Source: Allomyces arbusculus
Taxonomy: Eukaryota; Blastocladiomycota; Blastocladiomycetes; Blastocladiales; Blastocladiaceae
DNA: 64,000 bases
Assembly (NCBI GenBank): GCA_027604705.1
Contig: JADHYV010000025.1
Location: 186,001-250,000, forward strand
Direction: 5' to 3'
Shown: positions 10,889-22,472 of the stretch, one piece after another
How the letters are laid out: every line of letters begins with the position of its first letter
Position numbering within the stretch: position 1 is the stretch's first letter
Made by a program: the position numbers and the translations under genes
Notes under the pieces: model-generated
What the model saw: the letters and a program-made list of their open reading frames with translations, nothing else
What the model was told of the DNA's origin: nothing
Database searches by the model: none

Positions 10889-13576
10889 ATGGCCGGACGC
10901 AGCAAGCGCACCCCAACGCGGCGCGCGCCCGCCGCCGCCGCTGCCGCCGCCCAGTCCCTCCCCGCGACCCGCACGCCGCCCGCACCGAGCGCGCAATCTC
11001 GCAAGCGGCGCACGCGCGACCCCGACTCCGACGACTCGGACGCTGCCGTCGCACCGAAGGCGCCATCCAGTGCCACGAGCGCCGCCGACGATGATTCCGA
11101 AGACGACGACGACTTTATGGCCGCCGAAATTGACGGCGGGAGCGACAGCGACTCAGATCCCGGCAGCGACGCTGGCGACGACGAACACGACGGCGAGGAC
11201 GACGAACGTTACGCGGCGATCGATGCGCTCACGCCCGAGCAGTTTATGCAGATCGCCGGGCCGATTCTCAAGGAGCGGTTGCCGTACTTGGCTCAGCAGC
11301 TTGCTGAGTTGTCGGACGGCGAGCTGGATGGGGAGGGTGACGACGAGTACCGGCCCGATGGGGACAGTGATGAGGACGAGGGTGCGATGGACGGGGATGA
11401 TGAGGAGGAGGACGAGGATGATGAGGAGGACGAGGACGAGGACGAGGACGACGAGGAGGCAGGAAGTGACAGCGACCTCGACGACGACGTCGACAGCGAC
11501 CCGGACTCGCACCGCGCCGACTTTTACGCGGAAAAGCCCAAGGAGCGGTTGATGCGGCCCGAGATCATCCCGGACACGGACAGCGACGATTCCGATGCTG
11601 ACGTACGATCAACTGCACCTTCCCGCACGCAATTCATTTTGCCCGCATCTCACTAACCAATCTGCTCCATCTTCGATTAGCTCGACCACGTTAACACGGT
11701 CGGCAACGTGCCGATGGAGTGGTACAACGACTACCCGCATATTGGCTACGACCTCGACGGCAAGAAGGTGATGAAGCCGGCGGTGGGTGACGAGCTCGAC
11801 AAGTTCCTGGCCAAAATGGACGACCCCAAGTACTGGACGTCGGTGCACGACAAGCAGGACCAAAAGGATGTGGAGCTGACCGAGGACGAGCTCGCGATCA
11901 TCCAAAAGTTGCAAAAGGCCGAATACGCGGCCGACGGGTTCGATCCGTACCAGCCGACGGTCGAGTGGTTCACGTCCAAGACCGAAATCCACCCGCTCTC
12001 GGCGGCGCCCGAACCAAAGCGCCGATTCGTCCCGTCCAAGTGGGAGCACAAGAAGGTGATGAAGATTGTGCGCGCGATCCGCAAGGGGTGGATTGTGCCG
12101 AACAAGCCCAAGGTCGAGAAACCCAAGTACTTTGACATTTGGGGCGCCGACACGGCCGAGTCGACCGACGACCACCCGATGCACTTGCCGGCGCCCAAGA
12201 TGGCGCTGCCGGGCCACATCGAGTCGTACAACCCGCCGGAAGAGTACTTGTTCACCGAGGAGGAGAAGCAGGCGTGGCTCGATGCCGATCCGGAAGACCG
12301 CAAGATTGATTTTATCCCACAAAAGTTTACCTCGCTGCGCGCCGTGCCCGCATACGACCAGTTCACGCAGAACCGGTTCCAGCGGTGCCTCGACTTGTAC
12401 CTGTGCCCGCGCGTGCGCCGCAACCGCATCGAAGTCGACCCGGACTCGCTGATCCCGCGGCTGCCGGACCCAAAGGATCTTGAGCCGTTCCCGACGGCAT
12501 TGTCGATTGCATTCCGTGGGCACACGGGCGCCGTCCGGTCGTTTGCGCTCTCGCCGACGGGCCAGTTTATGCTGTCCGGGTCGGACGACGGGGCGTTGCG
12601 ACTGTGGGAAGTGGCCACCGCGCGCTGCCTGCAGGTGTGGACGCTTGGCGAGCCCGTCGTCTCGGTCGCGTGGAACCCGAGCAAGTCGATTGCCGTGGCC
12701 GCGGTCGCGTTTGGCCAGGACGTGGCGATTCTCAACCTCGGGTCGACTGCCGTCGCATTCGGTGTCGCTGCCGACGCCAAGACGGCCAAGACGACGACGA
12801 CCATGCTCGCGGGCGACGCGGCGCCCGTGGCCGCAGCCAATTCGGCGAGCGGGCAGCGTCTTGCGCCCAAGTGCGAGTGGCGGCGCCCCACGCGCTCGCT
12901 CGCCGCGCAAGGTGTCGCATGGACCGTGCATCATGGCAAGCCCGTCGCGACGGTCGCGTGGCACCGTAAAGGCGACTACTTTGTGACGACAACGCCGAAC
13001 CACGGTGCGGCGTCGGTGATGGTGCACCAGTTGGCGCGCAAGCAGTCACAGCAGCCGTTCAAGAAGAACAAGGGGCTAGTCATTACAGCGCAGTTCCACC
13101 CGACCAAGCCGCACTTGCTCGTAGCGACGCAGCGCTACGTGCGCATCTACGACCTGGTCGCACAAGATATCGTCAAGAAGCTGACGTCGGGCGTCAAGTG
13201 GATCTCGTCCATGGACCAGCACCCATCGGGCGACCATGTGATTGTCGGTGCCTACGACCGGCGTCTGTGCTGGTGGGACTTGGAGTTGGGTGTCAAGCCC
13301 TACAAGACGCTGCGGTACCACCAGCAGGCGCTGCGGTCGGTCGCGTTCCACCCGTCCTACCCGCTGTTTGCGTCGTCGTCGGACGATGGCACGATCCAGA
13401 TTTTCCACGGCATGGTCTATGCGGACCTCATGACCAACCCGCTGATTGTGCCCGTCAAGATCTTGCGCGCGCACGCGCCCGTCAACTCGCTCGGCGCCCT
13501 GAACCTGCGGTGGCACCCAACGCAGCCGTGGCTCATCAGTTCCGGCGCCGACGGCATCATTAAGTTGTGGACGTAG
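10889..13576 (+). CDS. ERB1: Ribosome biogenesis protein ERB1/BOP1
   Basis: Exons 10889-11602 and 11681-13576 (phase 0) give 869 residues. Residues 1-238 are highly acidic with long Asp/Glu/Ser runs. The BOP1 N-terminal domain follows, starting around LDHVNTVGNVPMEWYNDYPH and including GYDLDGKKVMKP and YNPPEEYLFTEEE. A WD40 propeller begins near residue 510 (FRGHTGAVRSFALSPTGQF) and ends at the C-terminal SSGADGIIKLWT. Erb1 forms the PeBoW complex with Ytm1 and Nop7 in the nucleolus and is needed for 27S pre-rRNA processing and 60S assembly. The length is slightly above the yeast protein (about 800), owing to the acidic N-terminus and Ala-rich inserts. It shares its upstream region with RPS16. 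Confidence 0.96.
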
Positions 13577-13782
13577 ATCAAGAGCGTGGAGTGTTGCCTT
13601 TTTGTTTGGTTTCCCGGGCGTGGCTAGTCTCTCTGTTGATATATGTTCTTTCTTGCCCAGCTCGTGCGTGTAGCAAATTCGTCTTGTCTTGGTATTTATA
13701 TTCACTTCGTCCACGCAAGTCGTCGTCGTTTCAGTCTAGTCCACCCTCCACTGTCTCCTCGACGCGCGCGCACATCCATCAT

Positions 13783-15223
13783 TCACAGCACACGCGTCAC
13801 CGCCATCGCCACAATCACCGGCGACAAGTCCCCCGCGACGACCCCCTTCGCAGGCGACACCCACGGGCCGACCATCGTACTCCCGAGCGGATCCCCCTCC
13901 CCTTCCTCCTCCTCTTCCTGCACCACCGTCGGCACCGCTTTCCCCGCGCTCAGGTCGACGTCTGTAAGTGTCGAATTGAGCTCTTCAAAGCTCGTCACCG
14001 CCGACGTGGGCTCTTCGGGCGCCACCTGCAACCCAGCAAGCGGCGACCACGTGCGTACGCTGAGCGGGACCGACGGCGGTGCCGGCGGGGCCGGCTCGAC
14101 GCCGTCGTCCTCGATCGACCCGATCCGGTCGATCATGGCGGTCGCCGGCGCCGGCGCGGTGGTCGGGGCCGGGACGAGCGCGTCGAGACTGGATGCGGTG
14201 GAGGAAACGCGGAAGGGGTCGTAGACGAGCGCTGATTCGGTGCGGTAGGTTTGCAGGGTCCTAAAGGAAGGCGAAACGGTGAGTTTGTGGACGATATCGG
14301 AGGAGGTGAGCGTCGACATACTCCCACCATCGCGCAATCTCGCGCGCGTCCTCGCAGTATAACCGGAACCCTTCGACATAGTCTGGGTCGGCAAACGGCG
14401 ACACCGGCCGCCCGGAGCTCACACTCGCCCAAATCGCCGGATCCACGTCCTCAAAACCAACAGGCGGCGTGCTCGCCGCGACTTGCGTGTCCCACGGCAC
14501 GATGTCGTCGTCGCTGTCTCCCCCGCGCCGCCACGCGGGCGCAACGCCAAACTCAATCCCGTACACCCCATCTTTCCGCCAAACGAGTTCGTCGAGCGCA
14601 AACGACACGAGCGGCTCGTCGAGCGCCGCGTAACACGTGAGAAACGTCTTGCCGAGCCGCCAGGCGACGACACGGAGCGTGTCGGACGCGGGCATCTTCG
14701 TGTACAGCCACTGCGTGCGCATACCGTTCCCGCCGGCGGTGGCGGCGGTGGCGGCGGTGGGGGAAGGGCGGTGCGGTGCAGTGGAAGTGGAGCCGCGGGA
14801 CGTGGCCATACGGAGCGACGCGTCGAGCGGAATCTCGGCGGGCGCCGAGGTCAGCGACCAGGTGCGCGAGCGCGCCCGCGGCGGGACGGGCAGGCGCCGC
14901 GGGACGGGTGGCGGCGCGGCAGCAGTACCGGCCTCGAGGTCAATTTCGTCATCAGCGTCATGGTCGAGCGATTGGCGGCTGATTCGTACGGGAAGGGCCG
15001 GTGGAGCGGTGGGCGACCCGGGCGCGCGCACCGAGCTCGACATGGTCGTGAAGTACATCGGCAGGGTGCACCGGTGCTGGGACGAAGTGGGCGGTGGATG
15101 GAGCTGGTGAGCAGCCCCGTGTCGATGGTTGAGTTGGCGAGTACTTGCCGTTGTCAGGGCAGGAAGTACCGCCTGGAGCCATTCGCGGTTGGCGGAGAAA
15201 ATGGAGGCAATCTCATGGTGCAT
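13783..15223 (-). CDS. Uncharacterised protein with a probable PH-like domain
   Basis: Exons 15223-14322 and 14260-13783 (donor GTATGT, phase consistent) give 459 residues from the first ATG; later ATGs at 15058 and 15043 are plausible alternatives. Residues about 60-170 are disordered. A globular section follows with SDTLRVVAWRLGKTFLTCYA and SFALDELVWRKDGVYGIEFG. Across the intron it ends in FRLYCEDAREIARWWETLQ, which looks like the last strand and C-terminal helix, with its conserved Trp, of a pleckstrin-homology fold. The C-terminal 130 residues are acidic and low-complexity. The PH assignment rests on pattern only and needs structure prediction. The product may be a membrane- or cortex-binding protein. 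Confidence 0.5.
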
Positions 15224-15933
15224 TGCCGCGGGCGAGCAAAAACACGACACGAATTCCCATCGAGGGCAACATAATCATGGGCGAGATTGACGCTCTGGAC
15301 CCCTGGCGGGGGTCCAGGGGTTCCGTGAAAGGCAGCATCAGGGGCTGTCGACGATCGTCAAAGGCCGGGCTGGGCGGACTGGCGCAGTTTGCTGCAACCG
15401 CGCTCGTCCACCCACTTTCCTGATCATTATCGTGATGGGTGCGGTTGCAGCAAGTCGAGCGGGCCGGTGACTATTGGAACGAAGGGTCGACGGTTGATGA
15501 GCAAGATCGTGGCGGTGCGGTTGGGCAGCCAGCGCCTTGATCAACGCGGTCACGCGGCACCCCCACGGCATCTGCACCGCACTCCGTTCCACTTGCTGTC
15601 AACGACAACTCCATCCACGTCTTCCACTCTCGCATCGAAAAAGTGGTGGAGAGCGCGTCCGTTTGCTCGCTGAAGCTCATCGCGCAAACAAATCCAAGAT
15701 CAGGGTGTCTATGTGGTCTGTATTCGAACGCGCCGTCCATCCGCAATCTAAAATCAAGCAACATGGCATACGCCAGCACGCGGCACCCGCGACCCGAAGT
15801 CGCCAGTACCATGCGCCGTCGTCGCAGCAAATCACGCCAGCAAGTGTGGGGAAGAAAAAAGAAGCCATCGCACGAGCGAGAGAGCAAAGGGGAGGGTATC
15901 AACAACTGCAAACAACAACAACAGCGGCCGTAC
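15224..15933. other. Intergenic between two minus-strand genes
   Basis: No exon is supported. Frames on both strands are short or lack any recognisable motif. The right part should be the 3' untranslated region of the CK1-type kinase gene. Confidence 0.4.
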
Positions 15934-18017
15934 TTACGCCTGGTCATGCACGTGCATCGCAAACAGCCGGCGTGCAAGCGACGGGACCGTCGTCGACGTC
16001 GTGGCCGTCTCCGGCGCAGCCAGCTCATTCTCGTGCACCACCGTGTTCTCGACTACATGCACGTCCTCGGCCGCGGACGCCGACGCGCGGCGGAACCGGC
16101 GGAATTTGGCCGGCCGGAGCCGCGGCGGTGCAGCGACCGGGGCCTTGGGCAATTCGCTCGGCTTGACGAGCCGCGCGTGCCAGTCCTTGACGTTGCGGTG
16201 CAGCCGGGCGAGAACTGACGCCGATTTCTTGGCGTCGCCCGTGGCCCCCTTACCGCCATTGCCGAGGGCCACGACGGTCGTCGACCCAAGCGCGTGCCGC
16301 GCCGGCGACTTGCTGCGCAGCGAGAACCGGCGACGCACGGTCGCGTCGCCCGCGGTTGGGATGGGCGAAGCCGATGCGGAATGCGCGCCGGCGAACGTGC
16401 CGAGAACGGAACATGGGGAGTGCGCGGCGACGACGGTGCGGTCGAGGACGGGGGTCGCGGCGGGGGTCGAGTAGGTGACGGGGAAGGGTTCGATGGTTGG
16501 GCGCGCCGGGGCGGTGGTGGCAGTGGCAGCGACGGCGGCTTGCGCGAGCGCGATCCCAACAGATTCAGCGATCGCAGCGTCGGCCGCAACCGGCCGGCGC
16601 GGGACGGTGGGCATGGCAGTGGCAGCAGGCACCGGCATCGTTGCCGGAATCGCGGGCACGGCGTGCGCCGCCACAATCGCATGCGGCTTCGGGAGATGCG
16701 CGGGCCGTTCCCAGTCGTAGGGCACGTTGAACCCCTCACCGGAAAGGACGATGCATTGGTCCATGAGCGCCATCAGGTACTCGTAGTCGGGCTCGTCGGC
16801 GTACTGCAACTGCACAAGGTGCGCGTGGAACTGGCGCATCGGCACGGGCAAATCGGCCACGAGCGCCGGACCCGATGCGACCTTCTTGATCGCATAGACG
16901 GCCTCGCGGTCCTTTTCGCGGCGCCACGGCAGCGACCCCATCAGGGCCTCGACGAGCAAGTAGAGCACCGACCACAAGTCATCACGGCGCGCGAGTTCGC
17001 GCGACTCGTGCGCGGCGAGACTTGCGTACCGTGCGGTCCCGCGAAACCCAGCCGTCGCGCGGGCGTCGCGCACGCTGCCGTCGGCCGTCAAGTAACGCCG
17101 TGCTAGCCCGAAATCGATCACGTAGCACCGCGCGCGCTTGACGCCGCGCACATCAGGCACGTTGCGGTCGAGTCCCATGACAAAATTGGACGGTTTCACG
17201 TCGCGGTGCAGGTACCCCGCCGCGTGCAATTCGCGCAGGGCGGCAATCATTTGCCGACCCAACAACGCCGTCGTCGACAGCGAGAACCGGTGATCGGGCT
17301 GCCGCTTCCGAAGGTCCGACAAGTTCGCGCCGTGCAGGGACATGACCATGTACATTTGCGGCGCAGAGCCGTCGTCAGTGGCGGCGGGCAGCATGCCGTG
17401 GCCGTAGAGGTGCGACGCGTAGAGGCACGCGTGCATGCGGCGCAGGATCGAGACTTCCAGCTTGAGCACGGGTTTCGCGGCCGTGCCCATTTCAAACTTG
17501 ATCGCGACGCGGTCGCCCGTGGCCAAGTCCTCAGCCTCGAGTGTCTGTCCAAACGCGCCTTGGCCCAGCTTGCCGAGCTGATTGATCCGATCAAAAGTGG
17601 GAGACAGAACGAGTGGGTGACACTGGTGATCAGCCCTTCCGACTTTGACTCCAAAATCCACACCGCAACCTTCTTCCACCGCAAATCAATCGCAAGAAAT
17701 CGTACCACACGCCATTTGCCCTGGACGATAGAACCAATTTCAACCACCGGCGTCACCGTCGCGAGCGCGGGCGACGTGGCCGGCGCCAAATTGGGCGTCG
17801 CGCGCGACCGAGGCGAGGTCGGGACGCACGCAGCTGCGTGGTGCGTGGAGCTCGCGGCAGCCGCATGGTGGTGCTGCTGGCGGCGCGCCTTGGCCGACGC
17901 GGCAGCCGCAGTCATCAGATCAACGTGGTCCGCCGGTGGCGACATGGGCGTCGGCGGCAGTGGGGTACTGGCCGCGCGCACAGCCGCGGCAGATTTGGGC
18001 GACGCAACGGCGAGCAT
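15934..18017 (-). CDS. CK1-family (tau-tubulin-kinase-like) serine/threonine kinase
   Basis: Exons 18017-17706 and 17577-15934 are both phase 0 and give 651 residues. The intron falls inside the kinase N-lobe: ...GKWRV joins LGKLGQGAFGQ. The glycine loop is G109-x-G111-x-x-G114, the ATP lysine K131 in VAIKFE, and the catalytic loop H228-RDVKPSNF with D230. DFGLARRY and the CK1-type activation region (GFRGTARYASLAAHE) also fit, as does the missing APE motif. CK1/TTBK members phosphorylate pre-primed or acidic sites. The C-terminal 260 residues are Ala/Pro/Thr-rich and basic in places, probably a regulatory or localisation tail. The N-terminal 90 residues are low-complexity with a His-rich patch. 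The chosen ATG is the last one before the kinase domain. Confidence 0.88.
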
Positions 18018-20602
18018 CGTGAACGGAGGCGCAAGGGGGAATGAGGTGCGCGACGCGGGCGAAGCAAGCGAACGTGCGAGCGGGATCGGCGCGCGACGGG
18101 TGGACGACGAGGGACGGGGATCAGCGGGTTGGGTGGTGTTGAGAAGCAAGGAGAGAGGTCCGAGGGACGCGGCGTAATAAACAGGCGCGTGGGCAACACG
18201 GCGACGACGGTGATGGGGGCGATGGAGAGACTGGTCAAGCGACGAGCGTGCACCGGTATCCCTTGCGTGGTTAGCTTTGGGTTGCTTCGGGGTCGACTTT
18301 TCAAGAGCAAAACGACGAAACGCACGTTCGGCGTTCGGTCGTCGGTGGTGGTCGCAACTGCGGTAAAGGCGGTTGGTGACGGCGCCGCGCCCGGCGGTTC
18401 GCAACCAGAGAAAGAAAGCGTTAAGCTTTTCGGGAAAGGAGTGCAACGTGCAGGGTGCACCCCACGTTGACTCCGTCGATGGACCAGGCGAACGTCGATC
18501 ACGACGCCGTATTATTCGTCGTCGTCGGCCTGCACCAGTTCAGTGCACTCGTTGCTGTTAACCGTGGGCGAGCGTGGCCGGGTGGAGAAGGGTGAGCTCG
18601 GTTCGCACGAGCTGCTCCCGCAGTGCCGAGCAAACAACCAGGCTGACCGTTCGGAATGCAACGGAGACGACGTTACGACGGTGTAGGTGCCGGCCGTCGT
18701 AGTCGTCGTCGAGCGTCGTCGCCGACGGGTGGGATCCAAGTGATGGACCGTGATGGTGGATGACAGACCTGTCCCGGGAAAGGCTGGAGAAATAGAGACC
18801 CACAGCTTGCGTCAGGGACCGCTGGATAAAGTTGGGCCAATCCGTGTCCTCCGAATTGTCGCCGTGTCCGCTGCACGCCTCCATGTCACCATGCGCGAGA
18901 TGCACGGGCCCTTCTAAGAATCTGGCGGCGATTATCGCAGCCCTCGCCCACGTTACGCCCGCGGATAAGTCCATCCGCAGCATTCACGACTGTGTAGAGC
19001 GAGGACCACAATGTTGCACGGGATGGGGTGGAGAGTGGAGAACGACGCCCGACGGATTCGACCATCAGCTTCGCCTGTGCGGAGACCCCGTGCAGACGAA
19101 TGGGTCGGCTTGAACACGGCCGAGCCGGTTGAGCATGCGGGCCGCTGTCGGCCAGGCGGCCGAGATGAGCGCAATAGTACGAAAATTGGACAAACGTACA
19201 CGCGTCTGTCACGAGTGTCGTGTTGCGGCCCCACAACAGTGGGACGCTGCAGCAAAGTCGGGTCGGCAACAGGGCCAGCAATCGCCAGCAGAAAGCTGCA
19301 GCACGACAGGCGCGAATGGAAACGACCAAGTCGGGTGGCTCGACGGTGCCAGTGCGGCACGAGATCAGGGTTCAAACAACGTGCAAGAATTGCCCAGCGA
19401 TGCCGCGCGAATTCAAGTTGGGAGAGCACGCAGCCGGGTCGGGCAACTGCAGCAGGTTACAAACGATTTCGTCTAAGAGTCGCGGCGCGCATGCGAGGAT
19501 GGGTGAATGGAGCAGACTGCATCGGCTTGGAGCGTCTTATGGCGAACTGTTCCAAACGTGCACATTGCCGCGAACGCTCGCCAACTGCGCCAATGTCGTT
19601 AGCGGCACCGGCGATGCACGCGAACAGGTGCGGTGCGAGACGGGAGACAGGCGTGATCTCCACATGCGACGCGCGAGGCAAGCACAAGCCTTGTTGGCGC
19701 ACGCAAGCCCCATGCCCCTGAAACAGGCTGCCTAGGCTTCGTCGCCAGCGCCACACGCGTACGCAGCTGCTGGGCGTGTTGCAGGCCAACGTGACCGTGT
19801 CGATGCTCGTGGCAACGGCCTGCGCGTTTGGAGCCAAGGGCCAGAAGCGTGGGAACGCGTGGACGTGGGAAACGCGCGGCAACACCACGCATCGGTCTGC
19901 GCCAAGCATGCACGACCACCTCCTTTCACGGCCCCTGATCACCTGCAACCTTTCTGCCACGCGACGTACGTCATGTCCGCTCCCACGGACCACGGCCACC
20001 TTCAGCAACCGTTGCTGCAACCGGCCCAACTCCGCCCCGTCCGTCAGGTCCTCCCTTGGTGCCCTGCCTGTTCGTTTCTGGAGCGCGCGCTGCCGCGGAT
20101 CCCACGGTGCGCAACAGGACGCACCATGCTTGACAGGGAGAGAGGGCGAGAGAGGCCACACGGACCGGCGCTTTGGGGAAAGAATCATGCCCACTTTAAT
20201 CCAAATCGCCCGCGCCCTCACGTCTTGGGTCGGTGCGCACGGCCACAAGCTTGTTTTGCTTTGCTCGCGCGCACAGAAAGCCATGGATTGCTGGACCGCA
20301 CGATGGTGCAGCAAGACGGCCGGGGGAGTTCGTGCACGTCCCTTCGCTTGGTTTCTCTGCTGTCAGTCTTTTTTGGGCAGGCCGCTGCACCGCCTGCCTC
20401 GGTGCACATGGCGGATCCTCTTGGTCTGCCTGATGACGAGTCGACTCGGCGCAGTGCCTCAGTGCGCGCGCGCGCATATAAAGCGCGACCGGTCCCCCGC
20501 ATCGGTAGCGACTTGTCTCCTCACCGAAGCACAAGCGTCATTTCCGCTACCACTCTCCCAGACGCTCGGAACCGGGCCCAAGTGTCCTTGCCGCTGAACG
20601 CC
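18018..20602. other. 2.6-kb gene-poor region
   Basis: I find no exon with family features on either strand; the frames present are Arg/Ala/Ser-rich by-products of composition. A TATAAA at 20477-20482 lies about 120 bp before the next start codon and is the only regulatory signal I would name. The left end should carry the promoter of the CK1-type gene. Confidence 0.4.
20477..20482 (+). promoter_or_regulatory. Possible TATA box
   Basis: TATAAA in a very GC-rich context, 121 bp upstream of the ATG at 20603, on the same strand as the small protein gene. TATA-like words are rare here, which raises the chance that it works. Confidence 0.4.
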
Positions 20603-21217
20603 ATGATCTGCCTGCCCGCCCCCGCGTTCGATACCGCACCGACAACGATGCCGCTCTCGCTGCCACTGATCCCGTCCGTGCCTCATGCTGCCGCCGACAC
20701 CATACCCGCTCCGTCCCACCCCACCCCGCTCGCCCTGCCTCTCTCGCTGCCGTCACTCGCGCCATACGCGCCCGTGGACCTCACATCACTAAGCGCCCGT
20801 CGCGTCGTGCTCGCGCCGGTCGACTCGGCGCGGCTCGCGGCCACGATTCGGCGCTTGTCGTGCACGACCGAAGCGCCTGCCGTCGCGCGGAAACGCAACC
20901 CAACGGTCAAGTTCCCGCGCATCCCGACGCTGCCCGAGTCGCCGCACGTCGTCGTGCGTGCACGACCCGCTGACGAAAAGGAAGAGGACGAGGACCAAGA
21001 GGAGCTCGCGCACCTTGCCAAGCGTCGGCGGTCGGTGAGCAATCTCAAGGAGGCGAACAAGCAAGCTGCCGCGTCGCTGCTGTCGCCGCTGTGGACCGAC
21101 GAGGACGTGGCCGCAATTGACGCGACGGTTGCGGCCGAGAGCCGTGCGCTGTGGCTCGCGAGCGCCGACGAGGGCGTGCAGCTGTTCTCGGACGCGCGTG
21201 ATGCCGCGCAGGTCTAA
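20603..21217 (+). CDS. Small uncharacterised protein with acidic/basic patches
   Basis: A single exon gives 204 residues. The first 75 are Pro/Leu/Ala-rich. A basic segment (VARKRNPTVKFPRIPTLPES) follows, then an acidic run (DEKEEDEDQEELAHLAKRRR) and a C-terminal amphipathic region with PLWTDEDVAAIDATVAAESR. I do not recognise the family. The frame extends further upstream without an ATG close by, and the ATG at 20603 sits about 120 bp after a TATA box. It could be a nuclear protein (bipartite-like basic clusters), but this is inference. Confidence 0.5.
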   Translation: MICLPAPAFDTAPTTMPLSLPLIPSVPHAAADTIPAPSHPTPLALPLSLPSLAPYAPVDLTSLSARRVVLAPVDSARLAATIRRLSCTTEAPAVARKRNPTVKFPRIPTLPESPHVVVRARPADEKEEDEDQEELAHLAKRRRSVSNLKEANKQAAASLLSPLWTDEDVAAIDATVAAESRALWLASADEGVQLFSDARDAAQV

Positions 21218-22472
21218 GGCGACGTGGAGTACCCGTCGCGTATCGGGCGTGATTTTGCGCCACGAGAAAACCAAGTCGATCCTTGTCGTTCTTTTACCGT
21301 TTTTCTTGTTGGATGCTTTTCGTATTGTCGCTGTTGAGCGCGCGTAATCTGTCTGTTGGGAATGGCCTGTTTCACGCACGAAGCTTGTGAGCGGGTTGCC
21401 GGGTTGGGTGGAAAGTTGTCGCCGTCGCTGGTTGTTTCTTTTTGATTTGGACGGCGAAGAGGGTCATGGGGAGTGTAGCGATGGATATTTTTTGCAGAAC
21501 AATTGAAACCGTAATGCTTTGGAGCGGATTACTTTGCGCCGTGAGCATTGAGCGCGCCCGTGTCGTCGTCTCCCAGGCCCACCTCTGGTCACAGACGACT
21601 GTGGGGCTCGCGATGGTGGTGGTTGCGCGTCTGAGGGCGACATGGTCTCCCGGCTCATCAAGTCGCGCACGTGGTGGCGCGGCGCGGCTGGAGTGGGCCT
21701 GGCATGCACCAACCAGCAGCACCCGACCTCCACCATTGCGCCAGCGCCGCCACGACCGCTGCTCCAGCGACAGCGACGCCCAAATCTCGCCACCGCCATT
21801 CTGCACGCGACCGTGTGCTCGAGCGCGCTTGCCCAGGAGGAGACCGCCCGCCGCGACGCGCGTTCACTGCGGCTCCCACTTGGCCATCGGCTCGAAACGA
21901 CTTCCAGCAGCACCGGTCGCCTCGCATTGGCACGGGATTTGCTCGACCACCACCGACCACCTCCCCGCACGCAATCCGCCCCGCGACCACACGCTTCCCG
22001 GCCGCCGCGCCCGTGGCCACCGCGCGACCACGCTCCGTCCTGCGCGCGCGCACGTTGTGCCGACCACGACCACCCGAATTGGGCACCGAATCCGCGAGTG
22101 GTCGCGCTGCTGCGTCGCTTCTCCGCGGGCTCACGAACGCGCCTCGGTCGGCGCGCAACGCTCGCCGTACATACACCGCGCGCTTCGCGCTCCCGCGCAT
22201 TGCAACGTTTCCCGTATGTCGTCCTCTGTGGTAAATTCTTCGTCCCGGAATGGTGGCAACCGGCCCGGACGCGGTGGCGGCGTGGACAATCGCTCGGCGC
22301 ATGAACGTGCCAATGGCCGCCGTTCTTACGTTGGCGTTGGCCGCGCCCCCACACCGCGCGTCGCCATCGTCCCCGTCGCCCATCCCCCGCGCGCCATCCC
22401 CGCAGCAGCTTCCGAGCGCTTCGACTGACAGCGAGTGCGCGGCCAACACGAATTCTAGCCCTCTCTCTCCCG
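21218..22472. other. Intergenic region upstream of the SH3 membrane protein
   Basis: No exon is supported. Frames from several hundred bases occur in four frames at once, a sign of stop-poor GC-rich DNA rather than genes. The last 150 bp should hold the promoter or leader of the next gene. Confidence 0.4.

Noticed and set aside
11609-13027. 472-codon minus-strand frame
   Set aside because: Antisense to ERB1; the sense frame carries the BOP1NT and WD40 motifs.
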